From positions 1-40,913 of the forward strand of contig DXEZ01000328.1 of assembly GCA_019114715.1 (NCBI GenBank): a stretch of 40,913 bases of DNA, read 5' to 3'. The stretch's first letter is position 1. Each line of letters begins with the position of its first letter. This document shows, one piece after another, positions 24,365 to 32,615 of this stretch. The notes beneath the pieces were generated by a model. That model saw nothing but the letters and a program-made list of their open reading frames with translations. It searched no databases and was not told the DNA's origin. This DNA is from Candidatus Sphingobacterium stercoripullorum (GTDB taxonomy: Bacteria > Bacteroidota > Bacteroidia > Sphingobacteriales > Sphingobacteriaceae). Both the position numbers and the translations under genes were made by a program.

Positions 24365-25636
24365 ATGAAGGCAATACTTATTCAATCAGCAGTCTTGGTG
24401 TTTCCATCTCACCCATTGCATAAGCAAAAGATAGACCTATTAATAGATGAAAACGGAATTATAGAAGAGATTTCTCAAAAAATAGAAAGGGACACAAGTA
24501 CTTTTGAAGTTATTAATGGGAATGGCAAATATCTAATGCCAGGTTTTCTGGATCTCAATGCTAACTTCGGGGAGCCGGGACTAGAAACAAAAGAGGACAT
24601 AGTTTCCGGTTGTAAATTAGCCGCCCACTCTGGATTTACAGCAATCGCTATACAGCCTAACACAAAGCCTGCAATACAAAGTCGGGCCGAGGTGATGCTC
24701 GTATTAAAAGAAGCGCAAGACAACTTGGTGGATATTCATCCAATCGGTGCGATTAGTAAGAATAGAAAAGGAGAGGAGCTAACGGAAATGTACGATATGT
24801 ACACACATGGTGCTTTAGCTTTTACCGATGGCAATAGAAGTGTACAACAAGCAGGCCTTATGAGCCGTGCTTTATTATACTCCAAGGGATTTGGGGCAAG
24901 GATATTTTCTTATGCAAAAGACGACTCTATTGCCAGCGGCCATATGGTAAACGAGGGGGTGATGAGCACCTACTTAGGCATGAAAGGAAACCCTAATTTG
25001 TCCGAGGCCATCATGGTTTCTCGAGACTTGTTTTTAGCAGAGTATAACAATGCCCCTATTCATTTCTCCACTATATCTACTAAAGAAGCCATTGAACTAA
25101 TCCGTCAGGCCAAGTCCAAAGGCTTACCTGTGACATGTGATGTGAGTATATCTCACCTTTATTATAACGATTCTTATATAGAGGAGTTCGATAGCCTCTA
25201 TAAAATCGATCCGCCACTAAGAAGCGAAGAGGATAGATTAGCACTAATCACCGGTTTGAAAGACGGCACCATCGATGCCATAGTTTCTCAACACACTCCA
25301 CATGAAATAGAGTACAAGCAGGTGGAATTTCAAGTTGCAAGCTATGGAATCGCAAGCATGCAGACTTTATTACCTCTAGCACTCCAGATGGATTTGGATC
25401 TCGAGCTATTAGTAGAAAAGCTATCTATTAATCCACGAAAGGTTCTAGGATTGCCAGCCATAGCTTTTGAAAAGGGCAGTGCTGCCAATGTCGTACTCCT
25501 TGATACGGAAGAAGAGTGGACATTTGGCCCGGCAACCAATCAATCTAAAAGTAAAAACAACCCGTTATACGGAACTGCAGTTAAAGGAAAGGCTGTGGTC
25601 GTAATTAATAATAATAAAATAGTATACAATTATTAA
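24365..25636 (+). CDS. Dihydroorotase homologue without metal ligands (pseudo-dihydroorotase)
   Basis: An amidohydrolase-fold protein of 423 residues, clearly related to type I dihydroorotase PyrC. It keeps the fold-defining segments 'YLMPGFLDLNANFGEPGLE', 'AIAIQPNTKPAIQSRAEV', 'ALAFTDGNRSVQQAG' and 'DGTIDAIVSQHTPHE'. The zinc and catalytic positions are changed. The DxHxHxRxPG motif reads D-L-N65-A-N67-F-G69-E-P-G. The later histidines correspond to Tyr183 ('FSYAKDDS') and Thr236 ('FSTISTKEA'), and the catalytic Asp to Gln309 ('SQHTPHE'). It is therefore unlikely to hydrolyse dihydroorotate. By analogy with inactive dihydroorotases that scaffold aspartate carbamoyltransferase, a structural role is possible. 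It leads an operon of membrane and glycosyltransferase genes. Confidence 0.9.
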   Translation: MKAILIQSAVLVFPSHPLHKQKIDLLIDENGIIEEISQKIERDTSTFEVINGNGKYLMPGFLDLNANFGEPGLETKEDIVSGCKLAAHSGFTAIAIQPNTKPAIQSRAEVMLVLKEAQDNLVDIHPIGAISKNRKGEELTEMYDMYTHGALAFTDGNRSVQQAGLMSRALLYSKGFGARIFSYAKDDSIASGHMVNEGVMSTYLGMKGNPNLSEAIMVSRDLFLAEYNNAPIHFSTISTKEAIELIRQAKSKGLPVTCDVSISHLYYNDSYIEEFDSLYKIDPPLRSEEDRLALITGLKDGTIDAIVSQHTPHEIEYKQVEFQVASYGIASMQTLLPLALQMDLDLELLVEKLSINPRKVLGLPAIAFEKGSAANVVLLDTEEEWTFGPATNQSKSKNNPLYGTAVKGKAVVVINNNKIVYNY

Positions 25637-25637
25637 T

Positions 25638-26300
25638 ATGGAAAAAGGTATTGAAAACGCATTAAAAGCGGTTAGAAGTCACTATCCAGAGGTTTCTGAG
25701 AGTGATTTCGATGCGCTGGTAGCAACATTTGAAAATCACATTCCATTTATGGATAAGGTTAAGCAATTGGATGAAGTTATCGCCAAAAACGAGGTGCTCA
25801 ACGGCTTATCTGAGGTTTTATTCGACCTACTCATCGTGAACTTTCTAAGTACCGATGTTAAAGCGCTGGAAGAGGATTACCTGGAATCTCCAGAATGGAT
25901 GGAAATTGAAGAGAAAACAATTGATAGGGGAACTGAGCTGTTGAACTTGTTCTTATATATTGCTGAAGCAAGCGACTTAAAGGTAAAACCAAGTTTAGAG
26001 GATTACTTAAAAGAGTTTTTGCTTGTGGATGAAGATGAGTTCCAAGACGAATACCTCATATACGAACAGGTGATTGCAAACCAGCTACTAATGGAGAGTG
26101 ATCTAAGTGAAATTAGTAGAATCGCCAAGGCACTGGATATAGACGATCCTTTAAAAGAGCTATTCTACCCGCTGATGGGCTTTTTCTACAATCCGAATCC
26201 AAAAGAAGAAGATTTGAAAGAATACCAAAAGCACGCTTTGGAAATCCCCGAAGATTGGGTTATTTACGACATTTTAGTAGCTTACCATAATAACATCTAA
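25638..26300 (+). CDS. Acidic helical protein of unknown function
   Basis: A 220-residue acidic, apparently all-helical cytoplasmic protein with no signal peptide or membrane segment. The start codon follows the pseudo-dihydroorotase stop after a single base, so translation is coupled. Landmarks are 'PEVSESDFDALVATFENHI' and a C-terminal 'EIPEDWVIYDILVAYHNNI'. I do not recognise a family. Its tight placement between the pseudo-dihydroorotase and a DUF4199 membrane protein suggests a shared role, which sequence alone does not reveal. Confidence 0.85.
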   Translation: MEKGIENALKAVRSHYPEVSESDFDALVATFENHIPFMDKVKQLDEVIAKNEVLNGLSEVLFDLLIVNFLSTDVKALEEDYLESPEWMEIEEKTIDRGTELLNLFLYIAEASDLKVKPSLEDYLKEFLLVDEDEFQDEYLIYEQVIANQLLMESDLSEISRIAKALDIDDPLKELFYPLMGFFYNPNPKEEDLKEYQKHALEIPEDWVIYDILVAYHNNI

Positions 26301-26305
26301 AGCCA

Positions 26306-26893
26306 ATGGATCTAGCAGATAAATTAAAAAAAGAAAGCCTTAAAAAAGGGGTTATATTGGGACTGATTAGTTTTATTATGGGTATTGTGTTTATATATAC
26401 CTCATTCTCGATAGAATCGTTCTTCATGTTCCATTTTGCAAACGTGATGCTCAACCTTACTATACCTATTGTTATCATATGTGTTTTTGTATTGGGCTTG
26501 CGTAAAGCGATAGGTGGGTACTGGACTTTTAGTGAGGCACTGAAACACATATACATTATGGTAGCCATAGGCGCTATTGTATCGGTACTTGCAAACTTCG
26601 CCTTTAACATCTCCTCTAAAGACCTCTACACCAAATACATCGATCATACGATGAATCTAACTATAGAAAGCTTAGAGGAAATGAATGGTATAAGTGGAGA
26701 GTTAGATAAAGCCATCATGGATATTGAGAGTCAGAGAGATAGCATGACCTCACCGAAGTTTGGCGATACAGTAAAAGGTTTGTTTATCAGTTTGCTGCTA
26801 TATTTCATTCTAGCCTTAATCCTGGCAGCAATTTTCAAGAAAGAAAAACCCATATTTGATAGTCCAGTTGCCCCAGAAGAAGATATCAATTAA
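26306..26893 (+). CDS. DUF4199 family membrane protein
   Basis: A 195-residue integral membrane protein of the DUF4199 type found widely in Bacteroidota. Predicted helices lie near residues 14-34, 37-63, 77-101 and 150-172, with an amphipathic periplasmic or cytoplasmic stretch between the third and fourth ('LEEMNGISGELDKAIMD'). The typical DUF4199 motif around 'GLRKAIGGYWTFSEALKHIY' is visible. It starts five bases after the preceding stop and is followed after 66 bases by a glycosyltransferase gene. The molecular function of the family is unknown. Confidence 0.88.
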   Translation: MDLADKLKKESLKKGVILGLISFIMGIVFIYTSFSIESFFMFHFANVMLNLTIPIVIICVFVLGLRKAIGGYWTFSEALKHIYIMVAIGAIVSVLANFAFNISSKDLYTKYIDHTMNLTIESLEEMNGISGELDKAIMDIESQRDSMTSPKFGDTVKGLFISLLLYFILALILAAIFKKEKPIFDSPVAPEEDIN

Positions 26894-26959
26894 AAGGATA
26901 CTGAACTATTCGTTTTGTTTATTAGCTTAAGAGCAAAATAAAAATATAAAAGCTTGTGT

Positions 26960-27910
26960 ATGGACATCTCTGTTGTTATTCCTTTATTTAATGAAGAAGA
27001 ATCGTTGCCAGAATTGGTTGCATGGATTGATCGTGTAATGCAGGCAAATGATTTTGAATACGAAGTAATATTGGTAGATGATGGAAGTACAGACTCCTCG
27101 TGGAAAGTAATTAGCAGCTTGAAGCAGGAGTTTCCACAGCTTATGGGCATAAAATTTCGCAGAAACTACGGGAAGTCAGCTGCATTAAATGTAGGATTTG
27201 CTGCTACACAAGGGGATGTAGTGATAACCATGGATGCCGATTTACAAGACAGCCCCGATGAGATACCTACGCTATACGATAGGATAATCAATCAGGGGGC
27301 TGATTTGGTTTCTGGCTGGAAGAAGAAAAGATACGACCCCCCGTCAAAAACTATTCCTACAAAACTTTTCAATTCGGTCACCCGTAAAATGTCGGGTATC
27401 CACAACTTGCATGACTTTAACTGCGGCTTAAAGGCCTACAGTAAGGACGTGGTGAAAAACATTGAAGTCTATGGTGAGATGCATAGGTATATTCCAGTTT
27501 TAGCCAAATGGGCGGGGTTCAATAACATCCAAGAACAGGTAGTGCAACATTACCCTAGGAAATACGGAAAAACAAAATTTGGTGCTGGAAGGTTTATCAA
27601 AGGCTTTTTAGATTTGCTTTCCATATTTTTCGTCGGCAAGTTTGGTAAAAGGCCAATGCACTTTTTTGGCACTATTGGCGTGATGAGTTTTCTGATAGGA
27701 TTTTTCATTGCTTGTTATCTCATTTTTGAGAAGCTAATGAGTATATCCAAGGGCGCTCCCTATAGAAATGTAACCGATCAGCCTCTGTTCTTTTTGGCAT
27801 TAACAGCAATAATAATTGGTTCTCAATTGTTTTTAACGGGTTTTTTAGCGGAGCTAATCTCTAGGAATTCAGCGGAAAGAAATAAATATCAAATTGATAG
27901 AGTTATATAA
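26960..27910 (+). CDS. Family 2 glycosyltransferase, polyprenyl-phosphate type (GtrB/DPM1-like)
   Basis: Transfers a sugar from a nucleotide donor, probably to undecaprenyl phosphate. From ATG 26960 it has 316 residues. The GT-A domain starts 'MDISVVIPLFNEEESLPEL', with the nucleotide-binding 'VILVDDGSTDSSW' (Asp40-Asp41) and the DxD metal site in 'VITMDADLQDSPDE' (Asp92, Asp94). Near the acceptor site are 'HDFNCGLKAY' and 'YGKTKFGAGRFIKG'. Two C-terminal transmembrane helices (about 230-256 and 270-296) are as in GtrB/ArnC proteins. I chose the ATG over a TTG two codons upstream. It overlaps no gene, and a second GT2 gene starts three bases after its stop. Confidence 0.93.
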   Translation: MDISVVIPLFNEEESLPELVAWIDRVMQANDFEYEVILVDDGSTDSSWKVISSLKQEFPQLMGIKFRRNYGKSAALNVGFAATQGDVVITMDADLQDSPDEIPTLYDRIINQGADLVSGWKKKRYDPPSKTIPTKLFNSVTRKMSGIHNLHDFNCGLKAYSKDVVKNIEVYGEMHRYIPVLAKWAGFNNIQEQVVQHYPRKYGKTKFGAGRFIKGFLDLLSIFFVGKFGKRPMHFFGTIGVMSFLIGFFIACYLIFEKLMSISKGAPYRNVTDQPLFFLALTAIIIGSQLFLTGFLAELISRNSAERNKYQIDRVI

Positions 27911-27913
27911 TTC

Positions 27914-28879
27914 ATGTTTTTTTCTTTTGTAATTCCTGTATATAATCGTCCCGATGAAATTCAAGAACTTTTAGAATCTTTATCCCAACAGAGCTATAAA
28001 AACTTCGAGGTTATTGTAGTTGAGGATGGTTCGCAAAAGGATTGCAAAGAAATTGCCCTTAATTTTAGAGACCGCCTTAACCTTAAGTATTTCTATAAAA
28101 AGAACCAAGGGCAGGGGGTAGCTAGGAATTATGGTTTTAGCAAAGCCCGTGGTGATTACCTCATTACCCTAGACTCCGATGTGGTGGTCCCCGATCTATA
28201 TTTAGAAAAAGTTTTTCAAGGGATAAAAAGGGGAGGGCTTGATGCATTTGGCGGGCCGGATGCCTCGCATGAAGCGTTCTCACCCCTCCAAAAAGCCATT
28301 AACTATTCCATGACCAGCGTATTTACGACGGGTGGGATTCGTGGTGGTAAAAAACACGTTGGCAGGTTTGACCCTCGCGGGTTTAATATGGGAATATCAA
28401 GAGAAGTTTATCATCAAACTGGAGGGTTTTTATTTCACCGAAGGTCTGAGGACATAGAACTCAGTATTCGCATATATGCGTTAGGCTTTAAAATAGGCTT
28501 AATTCCGGAGGCCTGGGTCTACCACAAAAGGAGGAGTACACTTTTGCAGTTTATGAAGCAAACATTATCTTTTGGTAAAGGGCGGATTGATATTTTTAGA
28601 GAGCACCCAAAAGAATTGAAACTGGTGCACCTTTTACCCAGCATATTTACAGTTTCTCTCCTGTTTCTTTTTGCGTTAAACTTTATAAGCTACGGGCCAG
28701 CTTCTATTTTATCTGACATTGGCAATTCTCTTCTACTACTATATATCGCTTTGCTATTTGTTCATGCCCTTGTTAAAGAAAAGAATATCTACATAGCATC
28801 CCTTGCGGTATTTACTAGTATCATCCAACTAACTGCCTACGGCCTAGGGTTGCTACTAGCAGCTGTTAAAAGTACCTAA
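27914..28879 (+). CDS. Family 2 glycosyltransferase
   Basis: A membrane-associated GT-A glycosyltransferase of 321 residues. The N-terminus 'FFSFVIPVYNRPDEIQELL', the donor site 'FEVIVVEDGSQ' (Glu37, Asp38), 'GQGVARNYGFSKARGDYLI' and the DxD in 'LDSDVVVPD' (Asp87, Asp89) fit the family. The acceptor-side 'RRSEDIELSIRIYALG' corresponds to the ED catalytic-base motif. Two to three transmembrane segments follow at about 235-265 and 280-318. It is co-transcribed with the upstream glycosyltransferase (three-base gap), probably acting in cell-envelope glycan or glycolipid synthesis. Donor and acceptor are unknown. Confidence 0.92.
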   Translation: MFFSFVIPVYNRPDEIQELLESLSQQSYKNFEVIVVEDGSQKDCKEIALNFRDRLNLKYFYKKNQGQGVARNYGFSKARGDYLITLDSDVVVPDLYLEKVFQGIKRGGLDAFGGPDASHEAFSPLQKAINYSMTSVFTTGGIRGGKKHVGRFDPRGFNMGISREVYHQTGGFLFHRRSEDIELSIRIYALGFKIGLIPEAWVYHKRRSTLLQFMKQTLSFGKGRIDIFREHPKELKLVHLLPSIFTVSLLFLFALNFISYGPASILSDIGNSLLLLYIALLFVHALVKEKNIYIASLAVFTSIIQLTAYGLGLLLAAVKST

Positions 28880-29097
28880 TACCCATTATTCTTCCTTGTA
28901 ATTCTTTCTTTTAACTATCAGCCTCGTTTCGATGACGCTTCCGGTTTTAAAGCATTTGTAGCATTCATTATCCTATAATTTTAATGCACATTAAAAAATG
29001 ATTAATTTGAAAGTCCCCAATAAAGGATTTTAGGAGAATAATTTTTAAATTTGAAAATCACTTACTGGTGTATTATTAAGGAATAACTGAAAACATA

Positions 29098-29370
29098 GTG
29101 GTAACAATAACGGAATATAACTTACGGAAAATAGAAGACCTTTGTAAGGCTTTAGGTTATAAGGTGCGTTATGAAAAAGGAAACTTTAGGACAGGGGCGT
29201 GTAAAATTCTCTCAACAAAAGTAATTGTGGTAAATAGATTCTCCAGCTTGGATGTTAAAATTCACTCCTTAATAGAAATAATAACCGGATTAGATTTTGA
29301 TGAATCTTTACTAGATGAAAAACAGATAGTGTTTTTCCGTTTATTGAAACAAACTAAACTTACTATTTAA
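29098..29370 (+). CDS. Small conserved-looking protein with GTG start
   Basis: A 90-residue cytoplasmic protein with no internal methionine, so GTG at 29098 is the most likely start. It is basic-acidic mixed with landmarks 'LGYKVRYEKGNFRTGACKIL' and 'VIVVNRFSSLDVKIHSLIE'. I recall similar short proteins in other Bacteroidota but cannot name a function. The next gene begins one base after its stop, so the two are coupled. An upstream TAAATTTG (29046-29053) could be its -7 box. Confidence 0.75.
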   Translation: MVTITEYNLRKIEDLCKALGYKVRYEKGNFRTGACKILSTKVIVVNRFSSLDVKIHSLIEIITGLDFDESLLDEKQIVFFRLLKQTKLTI

Positions 29371-29371
29371 T

Positions 29372-30139
29372 TTGGAAGTTACATTTTTAGGGACAGGTAC
29401 ATCACAAGGGGTCCCAGTTATAGCATGTGGATGCCCGGTATGCAAGTCGCAAGATAGCCATGATAAAAGACTACGTAGCTCAATACTAATCAGCTACAAC
29501 AATAAAAATATAGTAATCGATACAGGACCAGACTTCAGGCAGCAAATGCTAAGAGAAGAGGTAGTAGAGCTAGATGCCGCTCTTATCACCCATAGTCATA
29601 AAGACCATATAGCTGGTCTAGATGATATCCGGGCTTTTAACTTCAAGCAGCAAAAGTCCATCAATATCTATGGTTCTAGAGCTACCCACGATGCACTTAA
29701 AAGAGAGTTTTATTATGCATTTTCAGATTTTAAATACCCAGGTGTTCCCCAGTTGAACTTAGAGGAAATTGCACACAACCAACCGTTTGAATTATTTGGT
29801 AAATCGATTATCCCCATAGAGGTTATGCATTATAAGATGCCTGTTTTAGCATTTAGGATCGATAATTTCGCCTATATAACAGATGCTAAGACCGTATCGC
29901 AAGAATCTAAAGAATTACTTAAAGGGGTGGATACCTTGGTGGTGAATGCCCTCCAAATTTCACCTCATTTATCACACTTCACCTTGCATGAAGCCATTAA
30001 GTTTGCTGAAGACCTTCAGGTTTCAAAGTGCTATTTTACCCATATCGGCCACAATCTCGGTAAACATCAAGAAGTGATGCAGCAGTTACCTGAAAACGTA
30101 TTTTTAGCTTATGATAGTTTAACTTTAAAACTTTCTTAA
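29372..30139 (+). CDS. Metallo-beta-lactamase-fold hydrolase, PhnP-like, TTG start
   Basis: A 255-residue MBL-fold phosphodiesterase-like protein. It begins 'MEVTFLGTGTSQGVPV', then a Cys cluster 'ACGCPVCKS' (Cys19, 21, 24) like the structural zinc site of PhnP. The 'THSHKDHIAG' metal motif follows (His74, His76, Asp78, His79), with further ligands in 'FAYITDAKTV' and the terminal 'CYFTHIGHNLG'. The start is TTG, directly after the upstream gene's stop, and no ATG lies near the conserved first strand. PhnP itself cleaves cyclic ribosyl phosphates. The substrate here is uncertain and no phn genes are present. Confidence 0.92.
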   Translation: MEVTFLGTGTSQGVPVIACGCPVCKSQDSHDKRLRSSILISYNNKNIVIDTGPDFRQQMLREEVVELDAALITHSHKDHIAGLDDIRAFNFKQQKSINIYGSRATHDALKREFYYAFSDFKYPGVPQLNLEEIAHNQPFELFGKSIIPIEVMHYKMPVLAFRIDNFAYITDAKTVSQESKELLKGVDTLVVNALQISPHLSHFTLHEAIKFAEDLQVSKCYFTHIGHNLGKHQEVMQQLPENVFLAYDSLTLKLS

Positions 30140-30210
30140 AAACAATTCCCCTAGCAAAACGGTTATACTAATAACAAAATAAAGGTTTAACAAATTAATC
30201 AATAAATGCT

Positions 30211-30363
30211 ATGGGAAATATTTTGTATATAATTGCTGTTATCTTAGTCATTATTTGGGCTATTTCATTTTTAGGAGGTTTTTTCACAGGAGGAATCATT
30301 CATACGCTATTAGTTATCGCTATTATCGTGATCTTATTAAGAGTAATACGAAGTAATGCGTAA
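30211..30363 (+). CDS. Lmo0937-family (DUF5670) small membrane protein
   Basis: A 50-residue protein, ATG at 30211 and TAA at 30361. It has two hydrophobic helices (about 3-24 and 29-45) joined by 'GGFFTGG' and ends 'LLRVIRSNA'. Length, topology and the Gly-rich turn fit the Lmo0937/DUF5670 group of tiny membrane proteins, often stress-associated in Bacteroidota. It stands alone between the PhnP-like gene and the convergent ABC exporter. Confidence 0.8.
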   Translation: MGNILYIIAVILVIIWAISFLGGFFTGGIIHTLLVIAIIVILLRVIRSNA

Positions 30364-30440
30364 TGAATTACCTGAAGTGGTTAAATAACCAAATACTCAG
30401 CAATAAATGGGTAAATCCAAAGGGATCGATAGAGAATTAA

Positions 30441-32234
30441 CTACTCTTCAATAGATTGTTCAGCAGTTTCTAATTGTTGCTTTTGGTACAGTTCGTAATA
30501 GCTACCTTGAAGTTTCAGTAATTCTTCATGATTCCCACTTTCAATGATCTGCCCATCATCCAAAACCAATATTTTATCAGCATGCTTAATGGTAGATATT
30601 CTATGTGCAATGAATAGCGTAGATTTATTTGCCATTAATTTTTTCAGTGTATTGAGTATTTGTTCTTCAGTTTTAGTGTCTACTGCGGATAAGCTATCGT
30701 CAAAAATTAAAACCTGCGGATCTTTAATTAATGCGCGCGCAATCGATAGACGTTGCTTTTGTCCACCAGATAAGGTAATTCCGCGTTCCCCAATTTCAGT
30801 ATCAAAGCCTTCTTTAAAATCAATAATATTATGGTAAACCACAGCATCTTTCGCTGCTTGTTCTACTTGCTCTCTGGTGAACTCATCCAGACCAAAGGCT
30901 ATATTATTAGCGATACTATCAGAAAACAAAAATAACTGTTGGGGAACAAAGCCAATTTGACTCCTAAGGCTTTGGAAAGTGAATTGCTCAATAGGAACGC
31001 CGTCGTACAGTATGCTACCTTCATCCCTGTCGTACATACGCATGAGTAAATTAGCTAATGTACTCTTACCCGACCCAGTGCGGCCGATAAGGGCAACTGT
31101 TTCTCCTGGATCAATGGTAAAGGAAATGCCATCGATGGCTTTAATTCCAGTATCCGGGTATGTGAAACTCAGGTTTTCAACTTGAATGCTTCCTGTGAGC
31201 TTTTTACTAGTAGTTCCCGAGGTTATATCGGGCTTGGTATTTAGAAACTCGTTGATTCTTTTTTGTGAGGCAGCAGCCCTTTGGATGAGTGAGGTAACCC
31301 AAGCAAGCGACATAGCAGGGAATGTCAACTGGTTGACGTAAATAATAAACTCGGCAATGTTACCCGCTGTAATCCTTCCTTTATCGACCTCCAAGCCTCC
31401 GACATAGACCGTAATGATAGTACTCAGCCCAATGAGAAATAATATCATTGGAAAAAACACGGCTTGAACACGAACTAATGAGAGAGATTCATCTCGGTAA
31501 GTGTTACTTTGCTCAGCAAAAACTGCTTTTTTATCTTCTTCCTTACTGTAGGCTTTAACTACTCTGATTCCTGAAAATGTTTCCTGTACAAAGGAAGAAA
31601 GTTTGGATAACTGTCGCTGTATACGCTCACTTCTTTGATTGATGAGTTTATTCACAAAAAGGATAATAATAGAGAGTATGGGTATAGGTAATAAGGCATA
31701 GGTAGCTAAATTCGCATTGACCCTATACATGGAGAATATTATCATTATAGATAAAACTATCGTGTTGATAGCATACATCAAGGCTGGGCCCAAATAGTTA
31801 CGGACTTGATTCACATCCTCAGTCGCTCTGTTCATCAGATCCCCAGTATTGTTTCTTCGGAAGAAAGCTAAATCCAATGATTGGTAGTGTTCATAAATAT
31901 CATTTTTTAAATCGTATTCTATGAACCTAGAGGTTAAAATAATGGTTTGACGCATCAAAAAGAGAAATAATCCTCTTAATAAAGCTAGAATAAAAACTAA
32001 AGCACCAAAAAATAGCAACGTACTGCCAAAAACTTTATACAGCAACTCTTGTCTTTCAAAACCATCATACAGGCGGTATAAATCTATGGTCTCTTTAACC
32101 AGGTCAAAGGCTTCCCGAATAACTTGAGCAGGTAGAATTCCAAAATAGTTTGAAATAGCAACAAAAATAACCCCGGGGATTAAATACCATTTATATTTGT
32201 AAAAATATTTATTTAGATACGCTAATTCTCTCAT
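30441..32234 (-). CDS. ABC exporter half-transporter (MsbA/MdlA-like)
   Basis: A fused transmembrane and nucleotide-binding half-exporter, 597 residues from ATG 32234. Six helices in the first 310 residues include the intracellular loop 'LDLAFFRRNNTGDLMNRATED'. The nucleotide-binding domain has the Walker A 'IGRTGSGKST' (about 383-392), Q-loop 'IGFVPQQLFLF', signature 'LSGGQKQR' (488-495), Walker B 'VLIFDDSLSAVD' and H-loop 'FIAHRIST' (His544). The residue after the Walker B aspartate is Asp513 rather than the usual catalytic Glu. That pattern occurs in the degenerate-site partner of heterodimeric exporters, but no partner gene is adjacent. I preferred ATG 32234 to a GTG eight codons upstream. 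The substrate (lipid or drug) is unknown. Confidence 0.93.
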   Translation of the reverse strand: MRELAYLNKYFYKYKWYLIPGVIFVAISNYFGILPAQVIREAFDLVKETIDLYRLYDGFERQELLYKVFGSTLLFFGALVFILALLRGLFLFLMRQTIILTSRFIEYDLKNDIYEHYQSLDLAFFRRNNTGDLMNRATEDVNQVRNYLGPALMYAINTIVLSIMIIFSMYRVNANLATYALLPIPILSIIILFVNKLINQRSERIQRQLSKLSSFVQETFSGIRVVKAYSKEEDKKAVFAEQSNTYRDESLSLVRVQAVFFPMILFLIGLSTIITVYVGGLEVDKGRITAGNIAEFIIYVNQLTFPAMSLAWVTSLIQRAAASQKRINEFLNTKPDITSGTTSKKLTGSIQVENLSFTYPDTGIKAIDGISFTIDPGETVALIGRTGSGKSTLANLLMRMYDRDEGSILYDGVPIEQFTFQSLRSQIGFVPQQLFLFSDSIANNIAFGLDEFTREQVEQAAKDAVVYHNIIDFKEGFDTEIGERGITLSGGQKQRLSIARALIKDPQVLIFDDSLSAVDTKTEEQILNTLKKLMANKSTLFIAHRISTIKHADKILVLDDGQIIESGNHEELLKLQGSYYELYQKQQLETAEQSIEE

Positions 32235-32615
32235 GCTCAATTTGTGTGTTATACGCACTAGCCATAAAGGAGTCTTTATGTTCTACCTTAAATACGTAAT
32301 AGCAACAAAATTAACCTAATATTACGTAATAAAAAATATATAACCTTATAAAAAACATATCATTTAATTAGCCTTTTATGCGATAGTCTGCTTTTTATTC
32401 TTAATTTTGTGCCGAATTGAAATTAAAGGGAGACCGTTTAGAATCTGGGGTCAGCCCGTTGTAAAGAACTCCATCCATTTAAAACAATTCATATAGCTTT
32501 ATTGTCTATAGCATGATATAGGTACTAAAGCGAGATAGCATGGAGGTTTCATGCTACATATTGCAGGAAATAAAATTTATATTTTTATAATAAATAATCC
32601 GTTCTTTAAAAATTT
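32235..32615. other. 381-base divergent region between the ABC exporter and nusB
   Basis: Contains two AnTACGTAAT-type palindromes 30 bases apart (32291-32330), a TAATTTTG -7-like box for nusB (32402-32409), and two small hairpins (CTATA/TATAG near 32506-32522 and AGCATG/CATGCT near 32538-32556). No convincing gene. A 13-codon frame with a good ribosome site (ATG at about 32278) is too short to call. Confidence 0.5.
32291..32330. promoter_or_regulatory. Paired TACGTA palindromes, candidate operator
   Basis: AATACGTAAT (32291-32300) and ATTACGTAAT (32321-32330) lie 30 bases apart. The second is a perfect 10-bp palindrome. They lie 57-96 bases upstream of the ABC exporter ATG, a plausible operator position. 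The controlling protein is unknown. Confidence 0.35.

Noticed and set aside
32235..32258. GTG start extending the ABC exporter by eight residues
   Set aside because: Related exporters begin at the position of the ATG at 32234; the extension cannot be excluded but is less likely.
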